64,000 nucleotides of DNA. Origin: Pseudomonas sp. LS44. GTDB taxonomy: Bacteria; Pseudomonadota; Gammaproteobacteria; Pseudomonadales; Pseudomonadaceae. A model generated the notes under the pieces. It ran no database searches and was not told the origin of the DNA. It saw only the letters and a program-made list of their open reading frames with translations. This document shows, in pieces, positions 45,702-55,688 of the stretch. Every line of letters begins with the position of its first letter. Position 1 is the stretch's first letter. The stretch covers positions 248,001 to 312,000 of the forward strand of contig NZ_CP102830.1 in assembly GCF_024730785.1 (NCBI RefSeq), given 5' to 3'. The translations under genes and the position numbers were made by a program.

Positions 45702-46048
45702 GGGGGCGCTCCGAAAAAAAGAGCGCGAGTATAGCCCAGCGCACCCAGCCGCCGCTGGCCGCCCGGTCAGGCGGCGCGAGCGTCGGCCAGCCAACCGCAG
45801 TGGCTTTAGGCGGCGAGCAGTTCGAGCAGCTGGCGATTGAAGGCCGGCAGATCGTCCGGTTTGCGGTTGCCGATCAGGTTGCCGTCCCGGATCACTTCCG
45901 ACCGGGGCGTCGCGTCGGATACTCAATTTCCGACCGTCGCGGCCGACAAGGTTTCAGCTTCATTCGTCCGCCGCCGGCCACATTGGCCATCCTGCGGTGC
46001 CTGCACGCAGGTTAGACTGCGTGCTCAACGTCGAGCAGTCGTTAGCGT
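45702..46048. other. Intergenic region between rlmI-like and HDOD genes
   Basis: 347 bases between divergent genes. The middle carries the 3' remnant of a pfpI-type gene (45806-45922). The rest should include the promoters of the two flanking genes, but no convincing hexamers were found. Confidence 0.6.
45806..45922 (-). pseudogene. 3' remnant of a DJ-1/PfpI-family gene
   Basis: On the reverse strand 38 codons end in TAA and read EVIRDGNLIGNRKPDDLPAF then NRQLLELLAA. This is the conserved C-terminus of PfpI/YhbO-type proteins. A TGA stops the frame just upstream, and no nucleophile cysteine region or start is found. The rest of the gene is therefore missing. From memory, P. aeruginosa has an intact pfpI at this place (before the HDOD gene), which supports a deletion. 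Confidence 0.75.
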
Positions 46049-46915
46049 ATGAACCAGGAACTTTCCGCCGAACAGATCCAACAGGTATTGCAGGGCATCA
46101 GCGTGCCGCCGCAGCCGCAGATCATGGTCGACCTGCAGATGGAGCAGGTCATGCCCAACCCCGATCTGAAGACCATCGCCCGCCTGATCGGCCAGGACCC
46201 GGGGCTGTCCGGGGCCTTGCTGAAGATCGTCAACTCGCCGTATTTCGGCCTGGCCAACAAGATCAGCTCGATCCAGCGCGCGGTTAACCTGCTCGGCAGT
46301 CGCTCGGTGATCAACATGATCAATGCGCTGTCGATCAAGGGCGAGATGAACGACGAGACCATCGTCACCCTCAACCGCTTCTGGGACAACGCCCAGGACG
46401 TGGCGATGACCTGCCTGACCCTGGCCAAACGCATCGGCTGCGAGGCGGTGGACGAGGCCTACACCCTCGGCTTGTTCCACAATTGCGGCATCCCGCTGAT
46501 GCTCAAGCGCTTCCCCCAGTACATGGGCGTGCTCGAGGAGTCCTACGCCAGTGCCAGTGCCGAGCGGCGCATCGTCGACACCGAGAACCGCCTGCTGAAT
46601 ACCAACCATGCGGTGGTTGGCTACTTCACCGCGCGCTCGTGGAACCTGCCGCAGCACCTGTGCGAGGCGATTGCCAGCCATCACAACTGCCTGTCGCTGT
46701 TCGGAGACGACTCCGGCCGCGACGTGCAGCTGAAGAACCTCTTGGCGATCCTCAAGATGGCCGAGCATATCTGCGAGTCGTACCGGGTGCTCGGCGACCA
46801 GGACGTCGACCTCGAATGGGAAACGCTGCGCGCCCCGGTGCTGGAATATGTCGGCCTGTCCGGCTACGACTTCGATAACCTCAAGGAAAGCATCCGCGAT
46901 CTGGGACGCTTCTAG
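46049..46915 (+). CDS. HDOD-domain protein
   Basis: A 288-residue protein with one HDOD domain covering residues 20-220. It starts with the typical VPPQPQIMVDLQMEQVM and contains QDPGLSGALLKIVNSPYFGL, NLLGSRSVINMINALSI and GLFHNCGIPLMLKRFPQYMG. HDOD proteins bind signalling nucleotides or act in regulation without hydrolysing them, and the partner is unknown here. The ATG at 46049 follows a 133-base stretch with no recognised promoter. It is followed by a repeat and then mutM on the same strand. Confidence 0.9.
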   Translation: MNQELSAEQIQQVLQGISVPPQPQIMVDLQMEQVMPNPDLKTIARLIGQDPGLSGALLKIVNSPYFGLANKISSIQRAVNLLGSRSVINMINALSIKGEMNDETIVTLNRFWDNAQDVAMTCLTLAKRIGCEAVDEAYTLGLFHNCGIPLMLKRFPQYMGVLEESYASASAERRIVDTENRLLNTNHAVVGYFTARSWNLPQHLCEAIASHHNCLSLFGDDSGRDVQLKNLLAILKMAEHICESYRVLGDQDVDLEWETLRAPVLEYVGLSGYDFDNLKESIRDLGRF

Positions 46916-46921
46916 CTTGTT

Positions 46922-46963
46922 TATCCCCTCGCCCCTCCGGGGAGAGGGTTAGGGAGAGGGGCG
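46922..46963. repeat. TATCCCCTCGCCCCT...GGGGAGAGGG intergenic element
   Basis: The same element as at 39364-39405 (TATCCCCTCGCCCCTCCGGGG, then AGAGGGTTAGGGAGAGGGG). A second CT-rich arm follows at 46983-47012 and a GAGGGGAGC end near 47032, so the full copy may extend over about 120 bases up to 30 bases before mutM. Confidence 0.75.
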
Positions 46964-47071
46964 GACGTTCTCGTTGCCGCTGGCCCTCTCCCCCAGCCCC
47001 TCTCCCCCCTCTCTATAAAAGAAGGGCGGGCGAGGGGAGCTCCTAACCTGATATAGCGTTGAATGACTGCC

Positions 47072-47884
47072 ATGCCCGAACTTCCAGAAGTCGAAACCAC
47101 CCGCCGCGGCATCGAGCCGTACCTCAAGGGCCAGCGCGTCAGCCGGGTGATCGTCCGCGAGCGGCGGCTGCGCTGGCCGATTCCCGAGGACCTCGACGTG
47201 CGCCTGTCCGGCCAGCGCATTGTCAGCGTCGAGCGGCGCGCCAAGTACCTGCTGATCGGTGCCGAAGTCGGCACGCTGATCAGCCATCTGGGCATGTCCG
47301 GCAGCCTGCGCCTGATCGAGCAGGGCCTGCCGGCGGCCAAGCACGAGCATGTCGACATCGAACTGGAGTCCGGTCTGGCGCTGCGCTACACCGACCCACG
47401 GCGCTTCGGTGCGCTGCTGTGGAGCGACGATCCGCTCAACCACGAGTTGCTGCGCAAATTGGGCCCCGAGCCGCTGACCGACCTGTTTGATGGCGAGCGC
47501 CTGTACCAGCTGGCGCGCGGCAAGAACATCGCCATCAAGCCGTTCATCATGGACAACGCGGTGGTGGTCGGGGTCGGTAACATCTACGCCAGCGAGGCGC
47601 TGTTCGCCGCTGGCATCGATCCGCGTCGCGCCGCCGGTAGCGTGTCGCGGGCGCGCTATGTGCGCCTGGCGCAGGAGATCAAACGGATCCTCGCGCATGC
47701 CATCGAACGGGGCGGCACCACCTTGCGTGATTTCGTCGGTGGCGATGGCCAGCCCGGGTATTTCCAGCAGGAGCTGTTCGTCTACGGGCGTGGCGGTGAA
47801 TTCTGCAAGAGCTGCGGCAGCACCTTGCGGGAAGTCAAACTCGGCCAGCGCGCCAGTGTCTATTGCCCACGCTGTCAGCGTTGA
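47072..47884 (+). CDS. mutM: Formamidopyrimidine-DNA glycosylase
   Basis: A 270-residue DNA repair enzyme that excises 8-oxoguanine and cuts the strand by beta,delta-elimination. The start must be 47072, because the catalytic proline directly after Met ([13 protein letters not shown]) has to become the N-terminus. The three in-frame codons upstream are not used. Lys in [10 protein letters not shown] and the zinc finger C-x2-C-x16-C-x2-C ([18 protein letters not shown]) are intact. It is a single gene. Confidence 0.97.
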   Translation: MPELPEVETTRRGIEPYLKGQRVSRVIVRERRLRWPIPEDLDVRLSGQRIVSVERRAKYLLIGAEVGTLISHLGMSGSLRLIEQGLPAAKHEHVDIELESGLALRYTDPRRFGALLWSDDPLNHELLRKLGPEPLTDLFDGERLYQLARGKNIAIKPFIMDNAVVVGVGNIYASEALFAAGIDPRRAAGSVSRARYVRLAQEIKRILAHAIERGGTTLRDFVGGDGQPGYFQQELFVYGRGGEFCKSCGSTLREVKLGQRASVYCPRCQR

Positions 47885-47945
47885 GCGCCACGCCAGCCGC
47901 GCAAGCCAGGGGATATGCGTTGTTCAGCGATTGAAGGGCGTCACG

Positions 47946-47973
47946 CTGACAAGCCGGCAAGCGCTGTTATAGT
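47946..47973 (+). promoter_or_regulatory. Sigma-70 promoter before the 48024 gene
   Basis: CTGACA (47946-47951) and TATAGT (47968-47973) are spaced by 16 bases, and the ATG follows 50 bases later. This is one of the few clear housekeeping promoters in the window. Confidence 0.6.
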
Positions 47974-48023
47974 TATCGCCACTGCCAACCTATAATCAAT
48001 AAAACCTTTGAAGGACCATCCCC

Positions 48024-48368
48024 ATGAACCTGTTCCGCGCAACCGCTGTTGTCTTGGCTCTGACCACTGGCCTGCTGGCGTTGCCGGCTCAGGCGCAGGA
48101 GGCCATGCAGCAGAATGTCAGCGGTGATCCGCTCTACACCGCCAATGCGCCGGATGCTTTTTCGATGGTGGCGGATCTATTGATTGCCCGTCCGCTGCTG
48201 ATCGGCGCCACTGTGATCGGCGCGGCGGCCTTTGTGGTTGCTTTGCCGTTCGCTGCGACGGGTGGTGGCATTGGGGCTGCCGGCCGCGCGTTGGTGGTCG
48301 AGCCCGGCAAGGCCGCGTTCGTGCGTTGCCTGGGCTGCACCGGCGACGGCTACAACAAGCGCCAGTAA
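48024..48368 (+). CDS. Small exported membrane-associated protein of unknown function
   Basis: A 114-residue protein with a signal peptide (cleavage near LPAQAQ, residue 25), a hydrophobic stretch at about 53-75 ([20 protein letters not shown]) and a C-terminal pair of cysteines in [19 protein letters not shown] lies upstream of the ATG. Related short proteins occur at the same place in other Pseudomonas, after mutM. No function is known to me. It has its own promoter and terminator, so it is a one-gene unit. Confidence 0.82.
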   Translation: MNLFRATAVVLALTTGLLALPAQAQEAMQQNVSGDPLYTANAPDAFSMVADLLIARPLLIGATVIGAAAFVVALPFAATGGGIGAAGRALVVEPGKAAFVRCLGCTGDGYNKRQ

Positions 48369-48387
48369 CTCGCCAGCAGCTTCGCGA

Positions 48388-48416
48388 GCCTCGGGTGATG
48401 AGCCCGGGGCTTTTTA
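48388..48416 (+). terminator. Rho-independent terminator after the 48024 gene
   Basis: AGCCTCGGG pairs with CCCGGGGCT (one G-T pair) around a 7-base loop, followed by five T. It begins 20 bases after the stop codon. Confidence 0.85.
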
Positions 48417-48572
48417 TTGCGTGCGATTTGCTGGCGCCAGTTCCGGAGCCGGGTGGCACAGCGAAGCGCCTCCATGCCACCGTCGTGCGCGCGTCCAGGC
48501 GCCGAGCGTGAGGCGCTGCCTGTCGGGACAGTGGGTTGTGCTCTAATTGGCCGTTCCTGTTAACGGAGTGGC

Positions 48573-50426
48573 ATGGACGTGAAGCACTACTTGCGCATCA
48601 TTTTGCTGGGACTGGTCGGTGCCGGGCTGGTCTATTCGTTCTGGTCCAGCGCCGGCTGGCTGCAGTTGTGCGCCGGTCTGGCGCTGTTCCTGTTCGGCAT
48701 GCAATGCCTGGAAGAGGGGCTGCGCCAGCTGGCCGGCAGTAAGCTCGAGCACTTGCTCGGCAAGAGCACGGCAACGCCGTTCAAGGGCCTGATGTTCGGT
48801 GTCTGCGGCACCATGCTGCTGCAATCGAGCACCCTGGTTTCGCTGCTCACCATCGCCTTCATCAGCACCGGACTGATCCAGCTGGCCGGCGGCATCGCCA
48901 TCCTGTTCGGCGCCAACCTCGGCGCCACCAGCGGCATCTGGCTGCTGGCGCTGGCCGGGCAGAATCTCAGCCTTAGCCCGCTGGCCCTGCCGTTGCTGGT
49001 GTTCGGCGTGCTCGCCAGCTTCAGCGGAGCGAAGAGCAAGGCCGCCGGGCGCATCGTGCTGGGCATCGCCTTCATCTTCCTCGGCATCGACCAGATCAAG
49101 GACGGCTTCACCAGCTTTGGCGGCGGCCTGGACATGAGCCAGTACCAGCTCGACGGCGTCGCCGGCCACCTGCTGTTCACCGCCGTCGGCCTGATCGGTA
49201 CGGTAATCCTGCAGTCCAGCCACGCGACCCTGATTCTGACCCTGGCGGCGCTCGCGGCTGGGGATCTGCAGCTCGGCCAGAGCCTGGCCATCGCCATCGG
49301 CTCGAACGTCGGTAGCAGCGTCAGTACCGCCTTCGTCGGCTCGCTGGGCGGTAACCGCAGCGGTCAGCGCCTGGCTCTGGCCCACGTGCTGTTCAATGTG
49401 GTCACCGCCAGCCTGGCGTTTATCCTGCTGACTCCGCTGGCCCGGCTGGTCGAATGGCTGACCGCGCAAGTCGGCCTCGGCGACAACAGCCTGATCCAGC
49501 TGGCGCTGTTCCACAGCCTGTTCAACGCCTCGGGGGTGCTGCTGTTCTGGCCCTGGCAGGGCTACCTGGCGACGCTGCTGACGCGGTTGCTGCCGGATCG
49601 ACCGGAGCCGCAGGTGCTGATCACCGAACTGGCACTGGATGATCGCCCGCCCGAACGCACCCGCGCGCGCTACCTCAGCGAGCGCGCGCTGGATTCCGCC
49701 GATGCCGCTGCCAGCGCGGTGGTCCAGGAGCTGCGCCACCTGGGTCGGCTGAGCCTGGAGGTGATTTGCCACGCGCTGTACCTGCCGGTCGACCAACTGG
49801 CCCGCGTGCAAGTCGATAGCGCCTTGCTGCAGGCCCGGCCGGAGCCCCATGGTCTGGATGCCGAGGCGCTTTACCAACACCATATCAAGGGCGTGTATGG
49901 CGATCTGCTGAGCTTCATGGGCCGCCTGGAAGTGTCGCTGGACGAGGCTCATCAGCAGTTCTGGACCAGTTGCCAGGTGGCGGCTTTGCAGCTGGTGGAC
50001 GCGGTCAAGGACGCCAAGCACCTGCAGAAGAATCTCGGCCATTACCTGCGCGAGGAGCCGTCGACCGTGCGTCAGGCTTATGTCGAGCTGCGCGGTCACC
50101 TGCTCGCGCTGCTGCATCAGATCGACGAACTGGTGCGCGCGGAGCTCGGCGACGAAGCCTGGAGTGCGCACCTGCAGCGTCTCGACGAGCAGGCCGCGGT
50201 GTTCGATGCGAGGTTTCGCGAGCAGCTGTTCACCCTGGTCCGTCAGCAGCGGCTGGATGGCCTGCAAACCAGCTCGCTGATGAACGACCTGGGCTACGTC
50301 AGTCGTATCTTCCAGAGCCTGCGCAATGTGCTGCTGCTTGGCGAGGGCCAGGAGCCGCTGCGTGCGCTGCGGCGGATCGAGGCGGGCGACGAAACGCTGA
50401 TCGTCGTGCCGGGGCATCAGGGCTGA
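48573..50426 (+). CDS. Na/Pi-cotransporter family protein with PhoU-like tail
   Basis: A 617-residue protein. The N-terminal 330 residues form two Na_Pi_cotrans repeats with QSS signatures (LLQSSTLVSLLTIAFIST and ILQSSHATLILTLAALA) and 8-9 membrane helices. The C-terminal 260 residues are helical and PhoU-like (RYLSERALDSADAAASAV, LRHLGRLSLEVICHALY). The protein probably moves phosphate with sodium or acts as a regulated phosphate leak. The direction is unknown. It is convergent with ggt. Confidence 0.9.
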   Translation: MDVKHYLRIILLGLVGAGLVYSFWSSAGWLQLCAGLALFLFGMQCLEEGLRQLAGSKLEHLLGKSTATPFKGLMFGVCGTMLLQSSTLVSLLTIAFISTGLIQLAGGIAILFGANLGATSGIWLLALAGQNLSLSPLALPLLVFGVLASFSGAKSKAAGRIVLGIAFIFLGIDQIKDGFTSFGGGLDMSQYQLDGVAGHLLFTAVGLIGTVILQSSHATLILTLAALAAGDLQLGQSLAIAIGSNVGSSVSTAFVGSLGGNRSGQRLALAHVLFNVVTASLAFILLTPLARLVEWLTAQVGLGDNSLIQLALFHSLFNASGVLLFWPWQGYLATLLTRLLPDRPEPQVLITELALDDRPPERTRARYLSERALDSADAAASAVVQELRHLGRLSLEVICHALYLPVDQLARVQVDSALLQARPEPHGLDAEALYQHHIKGVYGDLLSFMGRLEVSLDEAHQQFWTSCQVAALQLVDAVKDAKHLQKNLGHYLREEPSTVRQAYVELRGHLLALLHQIDELVRAELGDEAWSAHLQRLDEQAAVFDARFREQLFTLVRQQRLDGLQTSSLMNDLGYVSRIFQSLRNVLLLGEGQEPLRALRRIEAGDETLIVVPGHQG

Positions 50427-50482
50427 ATCGCGCGCATCGGCTCACGCAGCGCATCTGCCGCACAGCAGGTACGACGATGGCG

Positions 50483-52204
50483 TCAGGGTGTCGGCTGTGC
50501 CTGCTTGGCCGGGGCGGCGCCCTGGGGTAGCGGCCAGGGCAGCAGCACGCTGGCTTCGCCGATGCCGCGCGGGTCGCTGGCGGCTTCCAGGTCGCCGCTG
50601 CGTTTGTCCCAGCGCAGCGCCTGCAGGTTGCCGTAGCGGCTGGCGAGCTTCTCCAGGGTGTAGCCGCGCTGGCTCAGGGCCTGGACTTCGGCGGCGCTGA
50701 AGGTGCCGGGCTCGTGTTGCACCACGTCGGGCAAATACTGGTGATGGTAGCGCGCCACCACCGGCCACTGGCTGGTTGGCTGGCCGTCGAGGTAAGCAAG
50801 CATGGCCAACAGCACCATGCTTGGAATGCGACTGCCGCCGGGGGTGCCGAACACCGCGAGCTGCTCGGCGCTCTCGATGAAGCTCGGGCTCATGCTCGAC
50901 AGCGGCCGCTTGCCGCCGGCGATCAGGTTGGGCTGGCTGCCGCTCAGGCCGTAGGCGTTGACCCCCTGCGGCTCGGCGGCGAAGTCGTCCATCTCGTCGT
51001 TGAGCAGCACCCCGGTGCCCGGCACGGTAAAGGCCGCGCCGAACGGCAGGTTGACTGACAGGGTGGCGGCCACCGCGTTGCCGTCCGAGTCGATCACCGC
51101 GAAGTGTGTGGTGTGGTCGCCCTCGTGCCAAGCCGGGGCGCCCGGCAGGGCACTGCTCGGCGTGGCGCGCTGGGCGTCGATGCTGGCGGCCAGGCGCTTG
51201 AGGTAGTCCGGGGCGAGCAGTTGCGGCAGTGGGTTGGCGACGAAGTCGGGGTCGCCGAGCAGACCGCGGTCGCGGTAGGCGCGGCGCAGGCTTTCGATCA
51301 CATAGTGGGCGCGCTGCACGCGGTCGGCGTCGCGCCACGGCAGCTGCTGGAGCATCGCCAGGCTCTGCGCCAGAGCTACGCCACCGGCCGAGGGCGGTGG
51401 CGCGCTGATCAGCTCGCGGCCATCGGCGAGGGCGAAGCGCAGCGGCGTGCGTTCCACCACCTTGTAGCCGGCCAGGTCGGCCAGGGTCCAGATGCCGCCG
51501 GCGGCGCGCACGCCGCTGACCAGCTTCTCCGCCGTCTCGCCGGCGTAGAAGCCGCTGCGGCCGTAGCGCCCCAGGCGTTCCAGGGTGCGCGCCAGCTGGG
51601 TTTGCTGCAGGTAGCCCCATTGTTCGGGCACCTGGCCGTCGACGAGGAACAGCCGTGCGCTTTCCGGGTCGGCGCGCAGCGCCTCGAGGCGGGCGAGGGC
51701 GCGCTCGCGGTACACCCGGTCGATCGACACGCCGTCACGCGCTAGGCGGATCGCCGGGCCGAGGCTGTCGATCAGCGCCAGCTTGCCGTAGTTGGACGCC
51801 AGGTGGACGAGCCCCGCCGGCAGGCCGGGAATCGCCGCGGCCAGCGGACCGTTCAGCGACAGCTCGCGCACCACTTTGCCCTGGCGCACGTAGAGGTCGG
51901 CGTGGGCGGCCTGCGGCGCGCGTTCGCGGGCGTCGATGAAGCGGTAGGTCGGCGGTGTGCCGGCCTGGCGCAGGAGGAAGAAGCCGCCGCCGCCGAGGCC
52001 GGAGCCGTAGGGTTCGGCGACCGCCAGGGCGGCCGCGACGGCCACCGCCGCATCGAAGGCGTTGCCGCCGCTGCTCAGGGCTTCCAGGCCAGCCACCGTG
52101 GCCGCCGGGTGCGCGCTGGCCACCGCAACCTTGCCCGGCGCCTCGGCGGCCCAGGTGGTGGCGGTGGTCAGCAGGAGGAGGAACAGTAGGGGCAGGCGCT
52201 TCAT
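50483..52204 (-). CDS. ggt: Gamma-glutamyltransferase / glutathione hydrolase
   Basis: A 573-residue periplasmic enzyme made as a precursor. The signal peptide is MKRLPLLFLLLLTTATTWAA. The autocleavage and catalytic threonine lies in EGDHTTHFAVID, which divides the large and small subunits near residue 360. The gamma-glutamyl binding region is LLNDEMDDFA, and the SMSPSFIE and GTPGGSRIPSMVL loops are complete. It hydrolyses glutathione and other gamma-glutamyl compounds. The start at 52204 gives a proper signal peptide; the 27 codons upstream do not. Confidence 0.95.
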   Translation of the reverse strand: MKRLPLLFLLLLTTATTWAAEAPGKVAVASAHPAATVAGLEALSSGGNAFDAAVAVAAALAVAEPYGSGLGGGGFFLLRQAGTPPTYRFIDARERAPQAAHADLYVRQGKVVRELSLNGPLAAAIPGLPAGLVHLASNYGKLALIDSLGPAIRLARDGVSIDRVYRERALARLEALRADPESARLFLVDGQVPEQWGYLQQTQLARTLERLGRYGRSGFYAGETAEKLVSGVRAAGGIWTLADLAGYKVVERTPLRFALADGRELISAPPPSAGGVALAQSLAMLQQLPWRDADRVQRAHYVIESLRRAYRDRGLLGDPDFVANPLPQLLAPDYLKRLAASIDAQRATPSSALPGAPAWHEGDHTTHFAVIDSDGNAVAATLSVNLPFGAAFTVPGTGVLLNDEMDDFAAEPQGVNAYGLSGSQPNLIAGGKRPLSSMSPSFIESAEQLAVFGTPGGSRIPSMVLLAMLAYLDGQPTSQWPVVARYHHQYLPDVVQHEPGTFSAAEVQALSQRGYTLEKLASRYGNLQALRWDKRSGDLEAASDPRGIGEASVLLPWPLPQGAAPAKQAQPTP

Positions 52205-52298
52205 CGTCGATCCAGGCGCGTGGCGGTCACAGCAGTATGGCCGAAGGTGCCGGCTTGGTTGGCACGCCGACGGCGGTGCGGGCACGTGCGGAGGCGGA

Positions 52299-53448
<1,150 letters not shown>

Positions 53449-53452
<4 letters not shown>

Positions 53453-55041
53453 GCTTTCAGACGCTCGACCAGCGCCGTGGCCAACTGGGCGGTAAGGCCA
53501 TAGACCGACAGCTGCGGGTTGGCGCCGATGCTGGTGGGGAACAGCGAGCCGTCGTGAATCGACAGGTTCTCCAGCTGGTGATGGCGACCGAGGCTGTCGG
53601 CAACCGCCAGGCTGGCGTCCTCGCCCATTGCGCAGCCGCCCATCACGTGGGCGCTGCCCAGGCGGGTGCGATATAGCTCCAGACTCAGTCCGTCGATCAA
53701 CTGACGCGCTTCGCCGAGAGTTTTCACGAAGCCGGCATCGTTGTGCATCGGCATCACCGCTTTAGCGCCTGCAGCGAACTGGATCTCGGCCATGCTGTGG
53801 AACGCGCGGCGCACGCCGTTCCAGGTGTAGTCGGTCATCCGGTAGTCGAGCACCGGGCTGCCGTCGCCGCGCAGCTCCACGCTGCCCTCGGCGCTGTCCG
53901 GGTGGAAGCCGTCGCGCATCAACGCGAGGACTACGTTGGTGTGCGGCAGCTGCTCCATGCGCAGGGCGTTGTCGACGCCGAAGCGGCCGAGCAGGGTGGA
54001 GGTCAGCGCCGGGTGCAGTGGCGGTACTTCGAGCTTGTAGGACATGCGCCCGCTGGCGCCTTGGTCCCACTGGAAATGATCGGAATAGATCGACTGCGGC
54101 GCGCCGTAGAACGGGTTGATGACCTGCTCGAAGTGCGCGGCGGAGAAGTTCACCAGATGCAGGAAGGTGCGCTTGCCCAGCCGTCCGTGCGGGTCTGGTG
54201 CTTGCGAGCGGAGCAGCAGCGCCGGGCTGTTGATACCGCCGCCGGCGAGCACGTAGTGCTTGGCCTTGACGGTGATCTTGCGCCCGGTCGGCGCCACGCA
54301 GCGCTCGTCGAGACCGACGCACTCGATCCCGCTGACCTTGTCGCCGTCCACCAGCAAGCGTTCGGCACGCGCCAGATAGAGCAGCTCGCCACCTTTATCG
54401 AGGGTCGCCGGAATGGTCGTGACCAACATCGATTGCTTGGCGTTGGTCGGGCAGCCCATCCCGCAGTAGCCCAGGTTCCAGCAGCCGCGCACGTTGCGCG
54501 GGATGGCTTTCCAGGGATAACCGAGCTTTTCGCAGCCGCTGCGGATCACGTCGTTGTTGGGGTTGGGTGGAATCATCCACGGCGCGACGCCCAGGCGCTG
54601 TTCCATCTTCTCGAACCACGGGGCCATTTCGGTGACGCCATGACCTTTGACGTTGTGCTCCTTGGCCCAGTGCTCGAGGGTCGGTTCCGGGGTGCGGAAG
54701 CTTGAGGTCCAGTTGACCAGCGTGGTGCCGCCCACGGCGCGGCCCTGGAGGATGGTGATGGCGCCGTCCTTGCTCATCCGCCCGATGCCTTCCTGATAGA
54801 GGCTCGGGTAGGCCTCGGCCTCCTGCATCTTGAAGTCGGAGCTGGTCTTCAGCGGCCCTTCCTCGATCAGCAGGACCTTGAAGCCGGCGGCGCTGAGGAT
54901 CTCCGCCGTGGTTCCGCCGCCGGCGCCGCTGCCGATGATGGCCACGTCGGCTTCCAGGGTCAGGTCCTGCTCCAGGCGCGAACCATCGTAGGTTTTCCAG
55001 CCGCGGGCCAGGCCCTCGCGGAACAGATCGGGTACAGGCAT
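53449..55041 (-). CDS. GMC-family oxidoreductase
   Basis: A 530-residue FAD enzyme of the glucose-methanol-choline family. The Rossmann motif is DVAIIGSGAGGGTTAEILS at about residue 31, followed by GRAVGGTTLVNW. The C-terminal FAD/active-site part has the catalytic His in SAHVMGGCAMGED and a conserved N in IGANPQLSVYGL. It oxidises an alcohol; the substrate is unknown. The start at 55041 (MPVPDLFREG) fits. The stop codon belongs to a palindromic repeat. It lies 46 bases after the Tat-exported protein gene, its likely partner. Confidence 0.9.
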
Positions 55042-55087
55042 ATCGGGCGCTCTCAGGCAGATTCTTATTGGGGACGTAGCGGGTGGT

Positions 55088-55633
55088 TCAGACCGTCGGC
55101 GGGCCGGGGTAGCCACAGTGGGCCCAGGATTCGGGGCGCCCATACCAGGCCATCATCACCAGTTGCAGCAATGCCGCATGGCCCATGCGCAGGAGATTCA
55201 GCGAGCTGTTTTCCCAGCGCAGCAGAAAGGCCTGCACGTCGGCGGCTGGGGCCTTTTCCCAGCTGCCCCAGACCCCGGTCAGCGGGCCGCGGGTGATCGG
55301 CAGAGCGAGCAGATCGAAGAGCTGCTGGGTCTGCTTCAGCAGTTCCGGGGATACATGGTTGAGGCTGTAGTCGAGGCTTTCGAGGGTGCCCTTGAGCGCC
55401 TGCGGCATCTGCTCGCTTGCCACCGCACCGGCCAGCATCACCGGGATCAGCGCGCGCAAGAACGTCAGGTCGGACTCGCGCAGTACGGCGAAACCGCTTG
55501 CGGAAGTGCTTGCCGAGCAGCCGCTCAGCGTGGCGGTGAGGCCGGCAGTGGTCAGCAGGGCCGAGCCGAGCAGACCGACTTTCAGCAGTCCGCGCCGCGA
55601 CAGCTGCGGCGAGGGGAGGGTGGTGTCTGTCAT
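55088..55633 (-). CDS. Tat-signal protein with lipobox, possible partner of the GMC enzyme
   Basis: A 181-residue protein. The twin-arginine motif SRRGLLKVG at residues 12-20 is followed by a hydrophobic stretch ending in LSGCSA, a good lipobox, so it is probably a Tat-exported lipoprotein. The mature part is helical with no metal motif. It resembles in size and type the small subunits that accompany GMC dehydrogenases (gluconate dehydrogenase subunit 3 type), which is inference. A second ATG six bases upstream (55639) is possible, but 55633 has the better spacing to GGTGA. Confidence 0.8.
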   Translation of the reverse strand: MTDTTLPSPQLSRRGLLKVGLLGSALLTTAGLTATLSGCSASTSASGFAVLRESDLTFLRALIPVMLAGAVASEQMPQALKGTLESLDYSLNHVSPELLKQTQQLFDLLALPITRGPLTGVWGSWEKAPAADVQAFLLRWENSSLNLLRMGHAALLQLVMMAWYGRPESWAHCGYPGPPTV

Positions 55634-55688
55634 TGTCATTATCACCAGGGCGGTTTTATCGCGGCAGCGGGCAGGCGCTGCCGCGGTA

